Source of the DNA: Dietzia sp. ANT_WB102
GTDB lineage: Bacteria > Actinomycetota > Actinomycetes > Mycobacteriales > Mycobacteriaceae
Direction of reading: 5' to 3'
NCBI RefSeq assembly: GCF_008369165.1
Contig: NZ_VOBA01000001.1
Location: forward strand, 1,233,630 to 1,297,629
DNA length: 64,000 bases
The position numbers and the translations under genes are program-made. This document shows, in pieces, positions 8,908 through 18,727 of the stretch (the stretch's first letter is position 1; every line of letters starts with the position of its first letter). The notes below the pieces were generated by a model. It was not told the origin of the DNA. It saw only the letters and a program-made list of their open reading frames with translations, and made no database searches.

Positions 8908-9384
8908 TCAGCCCCGCTCGGCGAGGGCCTTGATCCGCTGCAACGAGGTGGACACGCCCCGGTCCACCTCGGTGGTGAACGATTCCTGGCCGCCGAAGAC
9001 CTTGTCGGTGAGGAGCCGGGAGACGAAGGTCAACCCATCGGGGACCTCGCGGCGCTCGGTGAGGACGGTGCCACCGGCGGGGGTGGGCTCGAGTTCGAAG
9101 GCCCAGACGGTGGTGTTCTCGGTGATGCGGTTCGCGAACCGGCGTCCGGGCTCGAACTCCACCACGCGACTGGTCGTGGGCCAGACGAGTGGCCCGCGTT
9201 TGTTGAGGTTCAACGCCCACGTCCCCTTGGCGGTGCGGCCACCGAGGGCGAAGACCTTCCACGCCTGGCTGCTCCACTGGGGGGCGTTGCGGACCTCAGA
9301 GATAACCTCCCAGACCCGGGCCGGTGGGGCGTCGATCTCTATTGAGTTCTCGATGGGGCCTTCGGGGGCGGGTTCGGTGGGCAT
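8908..9384 (-). CDS. SRPBCC (START-like / polyketide cyclase) family protein
   Basis: A 158-residue soluble protein with the opening typical of the SRPBCC fold: IEIDAPPARVWEVISEVRNAPQWS, then a curved sheet and a C-terminal helix (SLQRIKALAE). Such proteins bind hydrophobic ligands in a deep pocket; the ligand here is unknown. The ATG at 9384 has a GGAAAGG site. It is the first gene of a pair with the lipoprotein and is divergent from groEL2, so its promoter shares the 285-bp region holding the CIRCE elements. Confidence 0.75.
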   Translation of the reverse strand: MPTEPAPEGPIENSIEIDAPPARVWEVISEVRNAPQWSSQAWKVFALGGRTAKGTWALNLNKRGPLVWPTTSRVVEFEPGRRFANRITENTTVWAFELEPTPAGGTVLTERREVPDGLTFVSRLLTDKVFGGQESFTTEVDRGVSTSLQRIKALAERG

Positions 9385-9486
9385 TGACGAGCCTTTCCGG
9401 CGGGTGGGTGAGACAGCGTCTCGATGGTAGGTCAGTGCCCGGGGATATGACGGTTGTTCGCCGAGCGCGATCTTCCGCTCGGGACC

Positions 9487-9513
9487 TTTGCACTCGTCGG
9501 GGGCGAGTGCTAG
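9487..9513 (+). promoter_or_regulatory. CIRCE operator 1 (HrcA site) upstream of groEL2
   Basis: TTTGCACTC-N9-GAGTGCTAG, against the HrcA consensus TTAGCACTC-N9-GAGTGCTAA; spacing is exactly nine. It is one of two tandem elements in front of groEL2. Confidence 0.85.
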
Positions 9514-9521
9514 AAAAGCGA

Positions 9522-9548
9522 TTGGCACTCGGCTACCCTGAGTGCCAG
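9522..9548 (+). promoter_or_regulatory. CIRCE operator 2 (HrcA site) upstream of groEL2
   Basis: TTGGCACTC-N9-GAGTGCCAG, with the exact nine-base spacer, eight bases downstream of the first element. HrcA bound here should repress groEL2 until heat shock. Confidence 0.88.
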
Positions 9549-9558
9549 CAAGATCTGA

Positions 9559-11292
<1,734 letters not shown>

Positions 11293-11314
11293 TGTAGCCC
11301 ATCCCAGCAAACAC

Positions 11315-11354
11315 GGCCGTGGCCCGTACCGGATCTCCGGTGCGGGCCACGGCC
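11315..11354 (+). terminator. Terminator hairpin after groEL2
   Basis: A strong GC-rich inverted repeat starting GGCCGTGGCCCG and ending CGGGCCACGGCC lies 23 bases after the groEL2 stop. Only a short TATTT follows, typical of high-G+C actinobacteria. Confidence 0.75.
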
Positions 11355-11641
11355 TATTTGCGCCTGGCAGTGGTCAGTTCGGCCGCGTTGTCGAGGGGTG
11401 CGGCGTGGGCATCTGGTCCGAATTGGGGAGGTGAATGTGGAGTGACATAGGTGAACTGCCGATGCGCAGCGATCGTCCTCCGGGTGAGTATCGTAAGAAT
11501 TTCGTTTGGAACGCTTCTATTAATGAGACTTCTTAAGCGCGTGTGGTTTACAGTGACTTTGGGCACACGCTCGGCGTTGGGAGGGAATCTGGCGCCACAC
11601 GGGCGGGTCGAGACGCAGGTCATGATGAATTTTACTGCGAC
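11355..11641. other. Gene-free AT-richer leader region upstream of the small peptide genes
   Basis: No convincing reading frame. The segment from about 11470 to 11560 is clearly AT-richer than its surroundings and probably holds the promoter of the PorH-like gene. I cannot fix a -10/-35 pair with confidence. Confidence 0.45.
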
Positions 11642-11660
11642 TTAGGCTAGCCTTACTCGG
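11642..11660 (+). promoter_or_regulatory. Candidate IdeR/DtxR iron box upstream of the PorH-like gene
   Basis: TTAGGCTAGCCTTACTCGG matches the DtxR/IdeR consensus (TTAGGTTAGSCTAACCTAA) at 13 of 19 positions, with an intact AGGCTAGCCT core dyad, 45 bases before the ATG at 11705. Confidence 0.4.
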
Positions 11661-11704
11661 GCCCCCGCGAGCCGGGGCGACATCACAGCAAAAGGGAGAA
11701 AACC

Positions 11705-11854
11705 ATGCCTGACTTCAAGGCCATCAGCGACGCGATCACGGCGGTCAAGAACATCCTCGACGGCGTCGTTGGAATGACGGGCTCGCTTGCCGGCGAGGGT
11801 CTGGACGCCGTCCTGGGCAGCCTCGGACAGGCTGCGCCTGTCGGCGATGCGTGA
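11705..11854 (+). CDS. Tiny amphipathic peptide, PorH-like candidate cell-wall channel subunit
   Basis: A 49-residue peptide without signal sequence or cysteine, starting MPDFKAISDAITAVKNILDG, with net negative charge and a helical pattern of alternating hydrophobic and polar positions. A perfect AAGGGAGA ribosome site lies before the ATG at 11705. In Corynebacterium the outer-membrane channel subunits PorH and PorA are unprocessed 45 to 57-residue peptides encoded directly downstream of groEL2; size, charge, position and pairing match here, although sequence identity by eye is minimal. Thr26, Ser28 and others could be O-mycoloylated. Function is inferred from context. Confidence 0.6.
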   Translation: MPDFKAISDAITAVKNILDGVVGMTGSLAGEGLDAVLGSLGQAAPVGDA

Positions 11855-11980
11855 CCCCGGACCTCTTCCTGGAATCGCATTCCGGCCCTGTGCCGCGACC
11901 GCGGGCCTAACGGCGGTCACCTTTTCAGTTTCCCTGAGTGACGGTCCACCTCACTCGCTACGTACTTCAAGGAGATAATC

Positions 11981-12157
11981 ATGGGCAGCGACGCATTCGG
12001 AGCCGACGGCAGCTTGGGCGGCATCTTCGGCCCGGAGGGGACTTTCGATGTCCTCTCTGACATGCTCGGCTGGGTCAACAACCTGGTCAAGGGCATCGGC
12101 TACTTCGCCGGTGAAGACCTCCAGGCGGCAATCGCGAACGGCTTCATGAAGGCCTGA
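11981..12157 (+). CDS. Tiny acidic peptide, PorA-like candidate cell-wall channel subunit
   Basis: A 58-residue peptide beginning MGSDAFGADGSLGGIFG, with a hydrophobic/amphipathic middle (VLSDMLGWVNNLVKGIGYF) and an Ala-rich end. There is no signal peptide. AAGGAGAT sits six bases before the ATG. It follows the 49-residue gene by 126 bases and ends just before a strong terminator, so the two are probably one transcript. By analogy with C. glutamicum porH-porA it may be the second subunit of a hetero-oligomeric mycomembrane channel. It could also be another class of mycoloylated surface peptide. Confidence 0.6.
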   Translation: MGSDAFGADGSLGGIFGPEGTFDVLSDMLGWVNNLVKGIGYFAGEDLQAAIANGFMKA

Positions 12158-12176
12158 GTCGGGAATCGTCCTGAGG

Positions 12177-12206
12177 AAGGGCCCCGGGCTGCGGCCCGGG
12201 GCCCTT
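12177..12206 (+). terminator. Strong terminator after the small-peptide genes
   Basis: A perfect 13-bp stem AAGGGCCCCGGGC with a TGCG loop, followed by CTTCTTG. It closes the PorH/PorA-like unit. Confidence 0.85.
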
Positions 12207-12527
12207 CTTGATGCCGTCGGTACCGGTTGTTCGGCGCGTGACAGTGGCTCGCGCGTATGGATTAATTCATTTTGGTAACGGGCGGCCGGTTGCCGTCGAT
12301 AATGTTGACGTGAGCCGCAGTGGCTGGCTCCGCGGTTTCCCTCGTTCCGTCTGGATGTGGGAACCTCGGACAGTGCCATGCGGGCGCGATACTCCGTCTT
12401 GCGAGCACGCCGGCGATGCCAGTGTGGTTGATGAGACTTGTGTGACTACTGGGAGTCGGGTTAGCTTTCTCAGTAAGAGGATGCCCGGGTCCGTCTGTGA
12501 ACAACGAGAATGTAAGGCGTCGAAAAT
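12207..12527. other. Gene-free promoter region of the second mycolyltransferase
   Basis: No supported gene. The stretch around 12255 to 12315 is AT-richer and likely carries the promoter of the mycolyltransferase at 12528. I see no strong operator dyad. Confidence 0.4.
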
Positions 12528-13652
12528 ATGCGTTCAGTGAAGCGGTTGGGCACGAAGGTCGCTGCAGCGGCCCTCGCTGCGGCCATGGTCCCCGTCGTCG
12601 CCACGGGCACGGCCCAGGCCCAGGGCGGCAACATTCAGTACACCAAGGCCACGGCCGGGAATAAGGTCGTCGAGACCAGGCTTCCCGACGGTCGCCTCAT
12701 CGTCTCGGTCTGGTCCGACAAGATGGCCGCCGAGGTCCCCAACATCGTCCAGCCCCCGCGAGACGGCAATGCCAAGGCCCCGGTGCTGTACCTGATCAAT
12801 GGCGCCGGCGGCGGCGAGGACTCGGCCACCTGGCAGGCGCAGTCCGACGTCAAGAAGTTCATGGCTGACAAAGACGCCTGGACCGTCACTCCGATCGGTG
12901 GCGCCTTCTCGTACTACACGGACTGGCAGAAGCACGATCCCAACGTCCAGACCCGGTACGCCCGCGAGACCACCCGTCCGATGGCGTTCGAGACGTACCT
13001 GGCCAAGGAGCTCCCGAACTTGTTCGAGGGTAAGTACGGCGGCAACACCGGAAACGCGCGCAAGCGCGGTCTCGCCGCCATCTCCATGACCGCCACCTCG
13101 GTCCTGACGATCGCGCAGAAGCACCCGGGCGTCTTTCAGGCCATCGGCTCCTACTCGGGCTGTGCCGAGACCTCTACCCCGATCGGCCACGAGTTCATCA
13201 ACATCGTCACCGGCCTGCGTGGCGGCGCCAACCTGGACAACATGTGGGGCCCGTTCCCGGGCGAGCCCAAGGTGGGCAATAACGGCTGGTTCGATAACGA
13301 TCCTGTCTGGGGTGCCTTCCGCTTCAAGGATCAGATGGACCGCGGGCAGCTCCCCGCCATGTTCATCTCCACTGGCAACGGACTGCCCGGACCGCACGAG
13401 TCGCTGGAGAACTGGCGTCTGAAGAACAGCGTCCCGGCACTCGCGAACCAGGCGATCGTTGGCGGCGTCATCGAGGCGGCCACCCAGTACTGCACGGCCA
13501 ACCTCGCCCGCCGCTTCGGCGAGCTCGGCATCCCGGCTCACTTCGACTTCGCGCCCAACGGCACGCACTCGTGGGGCTACTGGGAGGACGACCTCAAGCA
13601 GTCCTGGCCGATGATGGCCGATGCCATGGGCGCGCGCTGGGGAGCCCTCTGA
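12528..13652 (+). CDS. Secreted mycolyltransferase, possibly acting on the adjacent small peptides
   Basis: A 374-residue exported esterase-fold protein. The signal peptide (residues 1 to about 31) ends GTAQAQ. The nucleophile elbow reads LAAISMTATS, with Ala instead of the usual Gly before ISM, and the catalytic His is in NGTHSWGYW, very close to antigen 85 (GTHSW). CAETSTPIG and NMWGPF are other family-typical segments. It should take mycolate from trehalose monomycolate. Its place directly after the two PorH/PorA-like genes suggests it could O-mycoloylate those peptides, as a dedicated mycolyltransferase does in C. glutamicum. That substrate is an inference. Its own terminator follows. Confidence 0.88.
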   Translation: MRSVKRLGTKVAAAALAAAMVPVVATGTAQAQGGNIQYTKATAGNKVVETRLPDGRLIVSVWSDKMAAEVPNIVQPPRDGNAKAPVLYLINGAGGGEDSATWQAQSDVKKFMADKDAWTVTPIGGAFSYYTDWQKHDPNVQTRYARETTRPMAFETYLAKELPNLFEGKYGGNTGNARKRGLAAISMTATSVLTIAQKHPGVFQAIGSYSGCAETSTPIGHEFINIVTGLRGGANLDNMWGPFPGEPKVGNNGWFDNDPVWGAFRFKDQMDRGQLPAMFISTGNGLPGPHESLENWRLKNSVPALANQAIVGGVIEAATQYCTANLARRFGELGIPAHFDFAPNGTHSWGYWEDDLKQSWPMMADAMGARWGAL

Positions 13653-13690
13653 TCCCCTGACCCGGGTGCCGCACCAGGCGCCTCGGACGC

Positions 13691-13735
13691 CGACGAACCC
13701 CGCCCCACCGATGACAGGTGGGGCGGGGTTCGTCG
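13691..13735 (+). terminator. Terminator after the second mycolyltransferase
   Basis: A perfect 19-bp inverted repeat (CGACGAACCCCGCCCCACC and its complement) with a 7-base loop, 38 bases after the stop codon. Confidence 0.9.
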
Positions 13736-13785
13736 TCATCGGGGCCGCTGTCGCATAACGGAGCGCAGTCCGGCATCCTGTACGC

Positions 13786-14703
13786 ATGACCAGGATCGAG
13801 GACCCGCAGCGCGTCGAGCTACACCACTCGGACGGCAGCACCAGCCCGCTGCTGATCGTCGAAGCAGATCGGCGGGACGAGCGTCGGCCCGCGATCCTGG
13901 TGCTGCCGGGCATCGCCGTCGGCGCCCGCTACTACCTCCCGCTCGCCCGCGCGCTCGCGGCAGAGGGGCTCGACGTCGCGATCACCGAACTCCGCGGCCA
14001 GGGCGAGAGCACCTACCGGATCGGTCGTCGCAGCGGCCCGGCCGGCTACCACGAGAGTGCGGCCGAGGACGTCCCGCTCGCGCTGGACGCTATGGAGCAG
14101 CGCTTCGGGCGCCGACCCGTCGTGCTGCTGGGCCACAGCATGGGTGCGCAGATCGGCGTCTACCACCTGGCCCGGCACGATCCGCGGGTCGCGGGCCTGG
14201 TCGCGGTGGCTGCCCAGTCGCCGTTCCATCGCGGTTTCCCCGGTTCTCTCGGTGTCAAACTGCGCGCCGCCTCGGTGGTCCTGCCTCTGCTGGGCTGGGT
14301 GTCCGGGCACGTGCCGGGCCAGGTCTTCGGGGCCAGGAGCAAGATTCCGGCCGACCGGATCCGCGACTGGTCGAGGCTCGCGGCCACCGGCATCATGCAG
14401 CCGGCCCGCGCCGACGTGGACTACCCGGCGGGCCTGGCGCGCGTCACCGTGCCGGCGCTGGCCGTGGTGATCGCAGATGACCCGTTGGCCCCGGCGAGCG
14501 CCGCCCGCAATCTCCTGGCGATGCTCCCCGCCGCGCGGACGACCCTGGAGGTGGAGCCGGAGGCACTCGGCCACAACACCTGGGCGCGCCGCCCCGCCGA
14601 GGTGGTCGCCAGGGTGCTGGCGTGGATCGGCCGGGAACTGGTCGACGTCACCCCTGGTGGGGACGACGACGAGGAAGCCGACGCCGGAAGAATTCGTACA
14701 TGA
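13786..14703 (+). CDS. Alpha/beta hydrolase (lysophospholipase-like)
   Basis: A 305-residue cytoplasmic alpha/beta hydrolase. The oxyanion-hole region is ILVLPGIAVGARYY, the nucleophile elbow is LGHSMGAQ (Ser about residue 118), the acid is probably in VVIADDPLAP and the His in EALGHNTWA. The fold resembles monoacylglycerol or lysophospholipid lipases; the substrate is unknown. Its last 56 bases overlap the 3' end of the convergent S9 peptidase gene, giving an acidic DDDEEADAGRIRT tail. The ATG at 13786 lacks a strong ribosome site. Confidence 0.78.
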   Translation: MTRIEDPQRVELHHSDGSTSPLLIVEADRRDERRPAILVLPGIAVGARYYLPLARALAAEGLDVAITELRGQGESTYRIGRRSGPAGYHESAAEDVPLALDAMEQRFGRRPVVLLGHSMGAQIGVYHLARHDPRVAGLVAVAAQSPFHRGFPGSLGVKLRAASVVLPLLGWVSGHVPGQVFGARSKIPADRIRDWSRLAATGIMQPARADVDYPAGLARVTVPALAVVIADDPLAPASAARNLLAMLPAARTTLEVEPEALGHNTWARRPAEVVARVLAWIGRELVDVTPGGDDDEEADAGRIRT

Positions 14704-16825
14704 GGACCGCCTTCCGGGCCTCCTGCGAATTATCCGCGGCGCCAGCGTGCCCGCCCTCGATGTTCTCGTAGTACTGGACCTCGTGTCCCGCGGCATCCAG
14801 TGCGGCGGTCATCTTGCGGGCGTGACCCGGGTGGACGCGGTCGTCCCGGGTCGAGGTGGTCATGAGGACCGGCGGATAGCGGACCTCGGAGGCGGGGCGT
14901 ACCTGCTGGTACGGGGAGTACGCGCCGAGGAAGTCGTCCCAGTCGGCGGAGTCCGGGTCCCCGTACTCGGCCATCCACGACGCGCCTGCCAGCAAGAGGT
15001 GGTACCGCTTCATGTCCAGCAGGGGCACGGCGATTGCCAGCGCCCCGAAGAGCTCCGGGTAGCGGGTCAGCATGACGCCCATCAGCAGGCCGCCGTTGGA
15101 CCCGCCGGTGGCGCCGAGCTGGTCGCGGGTCGTCACACCCGTGTCGACGAGGGTTCGGGCGACGGACGCGAAGTCCTCGAATGCCCGGGGGCGATTCTCC
15201 CGTATCGCAGCTCGGTGCCACGACGGACCGTACTCGCCGCCACCGCGGATCCCGGCCACCACGTACACGCCGCCATCCTCAAGCCACAGCGCACCGCGCA
15301 GAGCGGCGTAGGCGGGCCGCATGGACACCTCGAACCCGCCGTAGCCGTAGAGGATCGTCGGTCGCGGTCCGTCGGGGCCCGGGCCTCGCATGACGGTGTA
15401 GGGCACCTCGGTGCCGTCGTCGCTCACGGCCGTGTGGCGCGTGACCTCGATACCAGCGGTCTCGAAGCGATGTGGGGTGGATCCGAGCGTCGTGGTGCTG
15501 CCGTCCGCGTGGAGCAGGACGAGCGACGGCGGCACAACAGGCCCGGAGACCGCGAGCACGGCGTCGTCGGGGTGCGGCCGCTCGACCGCCGAACCGGCAA
15601 CGACCGGCCCGCCCGTTGCCGGGTCGGCGCCGTCCATCCCGGACAGCCGGTCGCAGGACAGCACGTCGACGGAGACGTGTTCCGGCAGGCCCTCGACGGG
15701 CAGTGAGGTCCACTCGCCGTCGGCGGCGTCGGGGATCGCGTAGGCGTCGATCCGGGACTCCGTGTCGTCGAGGACCGTCAGCAGGATCCGTCCGCTGCCC
15801 CACGTCACGTCCTCCACCGTGGTGGAGGGGGTGGGGGAGAACAGGACGACGGGGTCGGGCAGCCGGCCCGGGTCGTCGTCAACCGCGGACCACGGCACGA
15901 TGAGCACCGAACCGCCGGGGTGGGAGCGGCCGGCGATCTCGAGATCGGTGCGGGGGCGCAGCATCAACCAGTCGCCGCACGAGGTGACGTCACAGTCCTC
16001 GGGTACGGGCACTGCGTGCGGGGAGGATGAGGTGGGGTCGGTGCCCGGGGTCCAGAACACCTCCCGCGAGGTGTGGAAGTCCGGGGCCCGGCTGGCCAGG
16101 ACTCTGCCGGTGACCGGGTCGTGCGAGGCGCCCACGGCCACGTCGTCGGTGCGGCCCTCGAAGATTACGGGAGCCTGCGCGGGGTCGGTTCCACGACGCC
16201 ACAGCCGCACTACGCGGGCGTAGCCCGACTCTGTGGCGTCGGAACCCGCCGGGTCCAGCGGCGCGGTGAGCAGCACGGTGTCCCGGTCCACCCAGGACAC
16301 CGAACACTTGGCCTCGGGCAGCCTGAACCCGCCCTCGGACACGGGGATGAACCGCCGCGTGGTGAGGTCGTACTCGCGAATCTCCACGGCGTCCGCGCCA
16401 CCGCGGGAGAGTCGGAGTAGCGCACGATCGTCTGCTGGCCGGCGCACGACCGTGCCGGAGTACACCCAGTTGACGCCCTCCTCATCTGCCATGGCCCCGA
16501 CGTCGACGAGCGTCTCCCACGCAGGGTGGTCGACGCCCGGTGCGCCGTCGGCAAGCACGGCCCACGGCACGCGCCGCCACAGCCCTCGCGGGTGGTCGCC
16601 GTCCTTCCACAGCGTGTAGGCGTAGCGGCCGCGCAGGACGGGCCACGCGATCCGGTCGGTGGCGTCGAGGATCTCCAGGGCTCGGGCGTACGCCATCTCG
16701 GCGTGGTCGCCTCCAGCGAGGTCGTGGAGGGTCCGGTCGCTGCGCTCGCGCACCCACCCGAGTGCCTCGGCGGAGTCGACCGCCTCCAGGTGCAGATGGG
16801 GGTCGGGGATGGCGGTATCGGTCAT
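14648..16825 (-). CDS. Prolyl oligopeptidase family serine peptidase (S9)
   Basis: A 725-residue cytoplasmic peptidase with an N-terminal beta-propeller and a C-terminal alpha/beta hydrolase domain. Catalytic triad: Ser in GATGGSNGGLLMG, Asp in TSTRDDRVHPGHA, His in IEGGHAGAAD. YGYGGFEVSMRP is the typical start of the catalytic domain. The propeller restricts access, so it should cleave short Pro-containing peptides. M. tuberculosis has a counterpart (Rv0457c) in the same neighbourhood. The ATG at 16825 starts MTDTAIPDPHLHLE; the 3' end overlaps the opposite gene. Confidence 0.9.
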   Translation of the reverse strand: MTDTAIPDPHLHLEAVDSAEALGWVRERSDRTLHDLAGGDHAEMAYARALEILDATDRIAWPVLRGRYAYTLWKDGDHPRGLWRRVPWAVLADGAPGVDHPAWETLVDVGAMADEEGVNWVYSGTVVRRPADDRALLRLSRGGADAVEIREYDLTTRRFIPVSEGGFRLPEAKCSVSWVDRDTVLLTAPLDPAGSDATESGYARVVRLWRRGTDPAQAPVIFEGRTDDVAVGASHDPVTGRVLASRAPDFHTSREVFWTPGTDPTSSSPHAVPVPEDCDVTSCGDWLMLRPRTDLEIAGRSHPGGSVLIVPWSAVDDDPGRLPDPVVLFSPTPSTTVEDVTWGSGRILLTVLDDTESRIDAYAIPDAADGEWTSLPVEGLPEHVSVDVLSCDRLSGMDGADPATGGPVVAGSAVERPHPDDAVLAVSGPVVPPSLVLLHADGSTTTLGSTPHRFETAGIEVTRHTAVSDDGTEVPYTVMRGPGPDGPRPTILYGYGGFEVSMRPAYAALRGALWLEDGGVYVVAGIRGGGEYGPSWHRAAIRENRPRAFEDFASVARTLVDTGVTTRDQLGATGGSNGGLLMGVMLTRYPELFGALAIAVPLLDMKRYHLLLAGASWMAEYGDPDSADWDDFLGAYSPYQQVRPASEVRYPPVLMTTSTRDDRVHPGHARKMTAALDAAGHEVQYYENIEGGHAGAADNSQEARKAVLMYEFFRRRLPRRRPHQG

Positions 16826-16992
16826 GCCTCGATCATGCCCGCGACCACGCGAACGAACCCAAATCCGAACCGAATATTCACAGGCTCTTGTTACGGGTTC
16901 GTGAGATCAGTAGCATGAGCCGGGCGCACGGGTTACCTGACCCGGCCATTCTCGGGAACCCGGGAATGCACCTCGATAAACGGAGACACACA

Positions 16993-17118
16993 ATGGGTTC
17001 TCTTTCCAGCCTTTCCAGCGGCGGCAGCTCGACCGACACCATCACCGATCAGATCGCCGAGACCGTCGGCGATCTCGTCGCCACTGCCCTCAAGTCGGTC
17101 CTGGGCAACCTGTCCTGA
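16993..17118 (+). CDS. 41-residue Ser-rich amphipathic peptide, PorA/PorH-like in type
   Basis: Starts MGSLSSLSSGGSSTDTITDQ and continues as an acidic amphipathic helix ending LKSVLGNLS. No signal peptide, no Cys, no aromatic residues. CGGAGAC precedes the ATG. It is monocistronic, with a terminator 22 bases downstream, between the divergent S9 peptidase gene and lpd. Size, charge and Ser/Thr-rich N-terminus resemble the two peptides downstream of groEL2. A third mycomembrane channel or mycoloylated peptide is a plausible but unproven role. Confidence 0.5.
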   Translation: MGSLSSLSSGGSSTDTITDQIAETVGDLVATALKSVLGNLS

Positions 17119-17139
17119 CACCGGCTCACGCGAGCGCCA

Positions 17140-17171
17140 GCGCCGCTTCCTCCACTCGGAGGGGGCGGCGC
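17140..17171 (+). terminator. Terminator after the 41-residue peptide gene
   Basis: A 14-bp stem GCGCCGCTTCCTCC / GGAGGGGGCGGCGC (two G-U pairs) with an ACTC loop. It isolates the small gene from lpd. Confidence 0.75.
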
Positions 17172-17241
17172 CGGTCATTTCGGGTGCAGTTCCGACCGGC
17201 TCCGGCATTATGCCACTGCTGGGAGCGCTACCCTGAGTGTC

Positions 17242-18633
17242 GTGGCTGACACTCATTACGATCTCATCGTCCTCGGCGCGGGCCCCGGTGGCTACGTCGC
17301 CGCCATCCGCGCCTCGCAGCTCGGCCTCAAGGTGGCCGTCGTTGAGGAGAAGTATTGGGGCGGCGTATGCCTCAACGTGGGATGTATCCCCTCCAAGGCG
17401 CTGCTCCGAAACGCGGAGCTGGCCAACACCGTCCAGCGGGACGGCAAGTTGTTCGGCATCTCCGGTGACGTGTCTTTCGACTACGGGGCCGCCTTCGATC
17501 GAAGCCGCAAGGTCTCGGACGGCATTGTCAAGGGCGTCCACTTCCTCATGAAGAAGAACAAGATCACCGAGATCGACGGCTACGGGACGTTCACTGACGC
17601 CAAGACGATCGAGGTCGACGGCACCGCGTACACCTTCGACAACTGCATCATCGCCACCGGTTCCGTGGTCAAGACGCTGCCCGGGATCGAGCTCAGCGAG
17701 AACGTGGTGAGCTACGAGGAGCAGATCCTCTCCCGCGACCTGCCCGAGAAGATCGTCGTGGTGGGCGCGGGTGCGATCGGCATGGAGTTCGCCTACATCA
17801 TGAACGCCTACGGCGTCGACGTCACGATTGTCGAGTTCATGGACCGGCTGCTTCCGAATGAGGACGAGGAGGTGTCCAAGGAGATGACCAAGCACTACAA
17901 GAAGCTCGGCATCACGCTCCTGACCGGACACAAGACCACCTCGATCACCGACAACGGCGACTCGGTGGACGTGGAAATCGAGTCCAAGGACGGCGGGGAC
18001 TCCCACACGGTCACTGTGGACAAGGTCCTCATGGCCGTCGGGTTCGGCCCGCGCGTAGAGGGCTTCGGCCTGGAGAACACCGGCGTTGAGCTCACCGACC
18101 GCGGTGCGATCGACATCGACGACCACATGCGTACCAACGTCGACGGCATCTACGCGATCGGCGACGTCACCGGCAAGCTGCAGCTCGCCCACGTCGCCGA
18201 GGCGCAGGGTGTGGTGGCCGCCGAGACCATGGCCGGCGCCGAGACGCAGACGCTGGGTGACTACCGCATGATGCCGCGCGCCACCTTCTGTCAGCCGCAG
18301 GTCGCCTCGTTCGGGCTGACCGAGGCGCAGGCGAAGGAGGAGGGCTACGACGTCAAGGTCGGCAAGTTCCCGTTCTCCGCCAATGGCAAGGCGCACGGTC
18401 TCGGCCACGCGGTCGGTTTCGTCAAGGTCGTCGCCGACGGAACACACGGTGAGCTCCTGGGCGCCCACCTCGTCGGCCCCGACGTCTCCGAGCTGTTGCC
18501 CGAACTGACCCTCGCGCAGATGTGGGACCTCACCGCCGAGGACATCGCCCGCAACGTCCACACGCACCCGACCCTGTCCGAGGCAATGAAGGAGGCCGTC
18601 GAGGGCGTCGGCGGCCACATGATCAACCTCTGA
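17242..18633 (+). CDS. lpd: Dihydrolipoyl dehydrogenase (E3)
   Basis: A 463-residue FAD flavoenzyme that reoxidises dihydrolipoyl groups of 2-oxoacid dehydrogenase complexes with NAD+. FAD-binding [11 protein letters not shown] lies at residues 12 to 22, the redox disulfide is Cys43/Cys48 in [13 protein letters not shown], the NAD-binding [11 protein letters not shown] lies in the middle, and the His-Glu active-site pair is HTHPTLSEA near the C-terminus. Length and motifs match mycobacterial LpdC (Rv0462). The start is a GTG at 17242; the next residues [13 protein letters not shown] are typical. A strong terminator follows. Confidence 0.96.
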   Translation: MADTHYDLIVLGAGPGGYVAAIRASQLGLKVAVVEEKYWGGVCLNVGCIPSKALLRNAELANTVQRDGKLFGISGDVSFDYGAAFDRSRKVSDGIVKGVHFLMKKNKITEIDGYGTFTDAKTIEVDGTAYTFDNCIIATGSVVKTLPGIELSENVVSYEEQILSRDLPEKIVVVGAGAIGMEFAYIMNAYGVDVTIVEFMDRLLPNEDEEVSKEMTKHYKKLGITLLTGHKTTSITDNGDSVDVEIESKDGGDSHTVTVDKVLMAVGFGPRVEGFGLENTGVELTDRGAIDIDDHMRTNVDGIYAIGDVTGKLQLAHVAEAQGVVAAETMAGAETQTLGDYRMMPRATFCQPQVASFGLTEAQAKEEGYDVKVGKFPFSANGKAHGLGHAVGFVKVVADGTHGELLGAHLVGPDVSELLPELTLAQMWDLTAEDIARNVHTHPTLSEAMKEAVEGVGGHMINL

Positions 18634-18657
18634 TCGGCCCGAGAGCCGCACGCGCAG

Positions 18658-18693
18658 GAGAACGCCCCCGGAGCATGCTCCGGGGGCGTTCTC
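18658..18693 (+). terminator. Terminator after lpd
   Basis: A perfect palindrome with an 18-bp half, GAGAACGCCCCCGGAGCA, whose centre forms the loop, 24 bases after the lpd stop. Confidence 0.85.
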
Positions 18694-18727
18694 GTGGACC
18701 TGCGGGTGACGTCACACCGCGCGGTGG

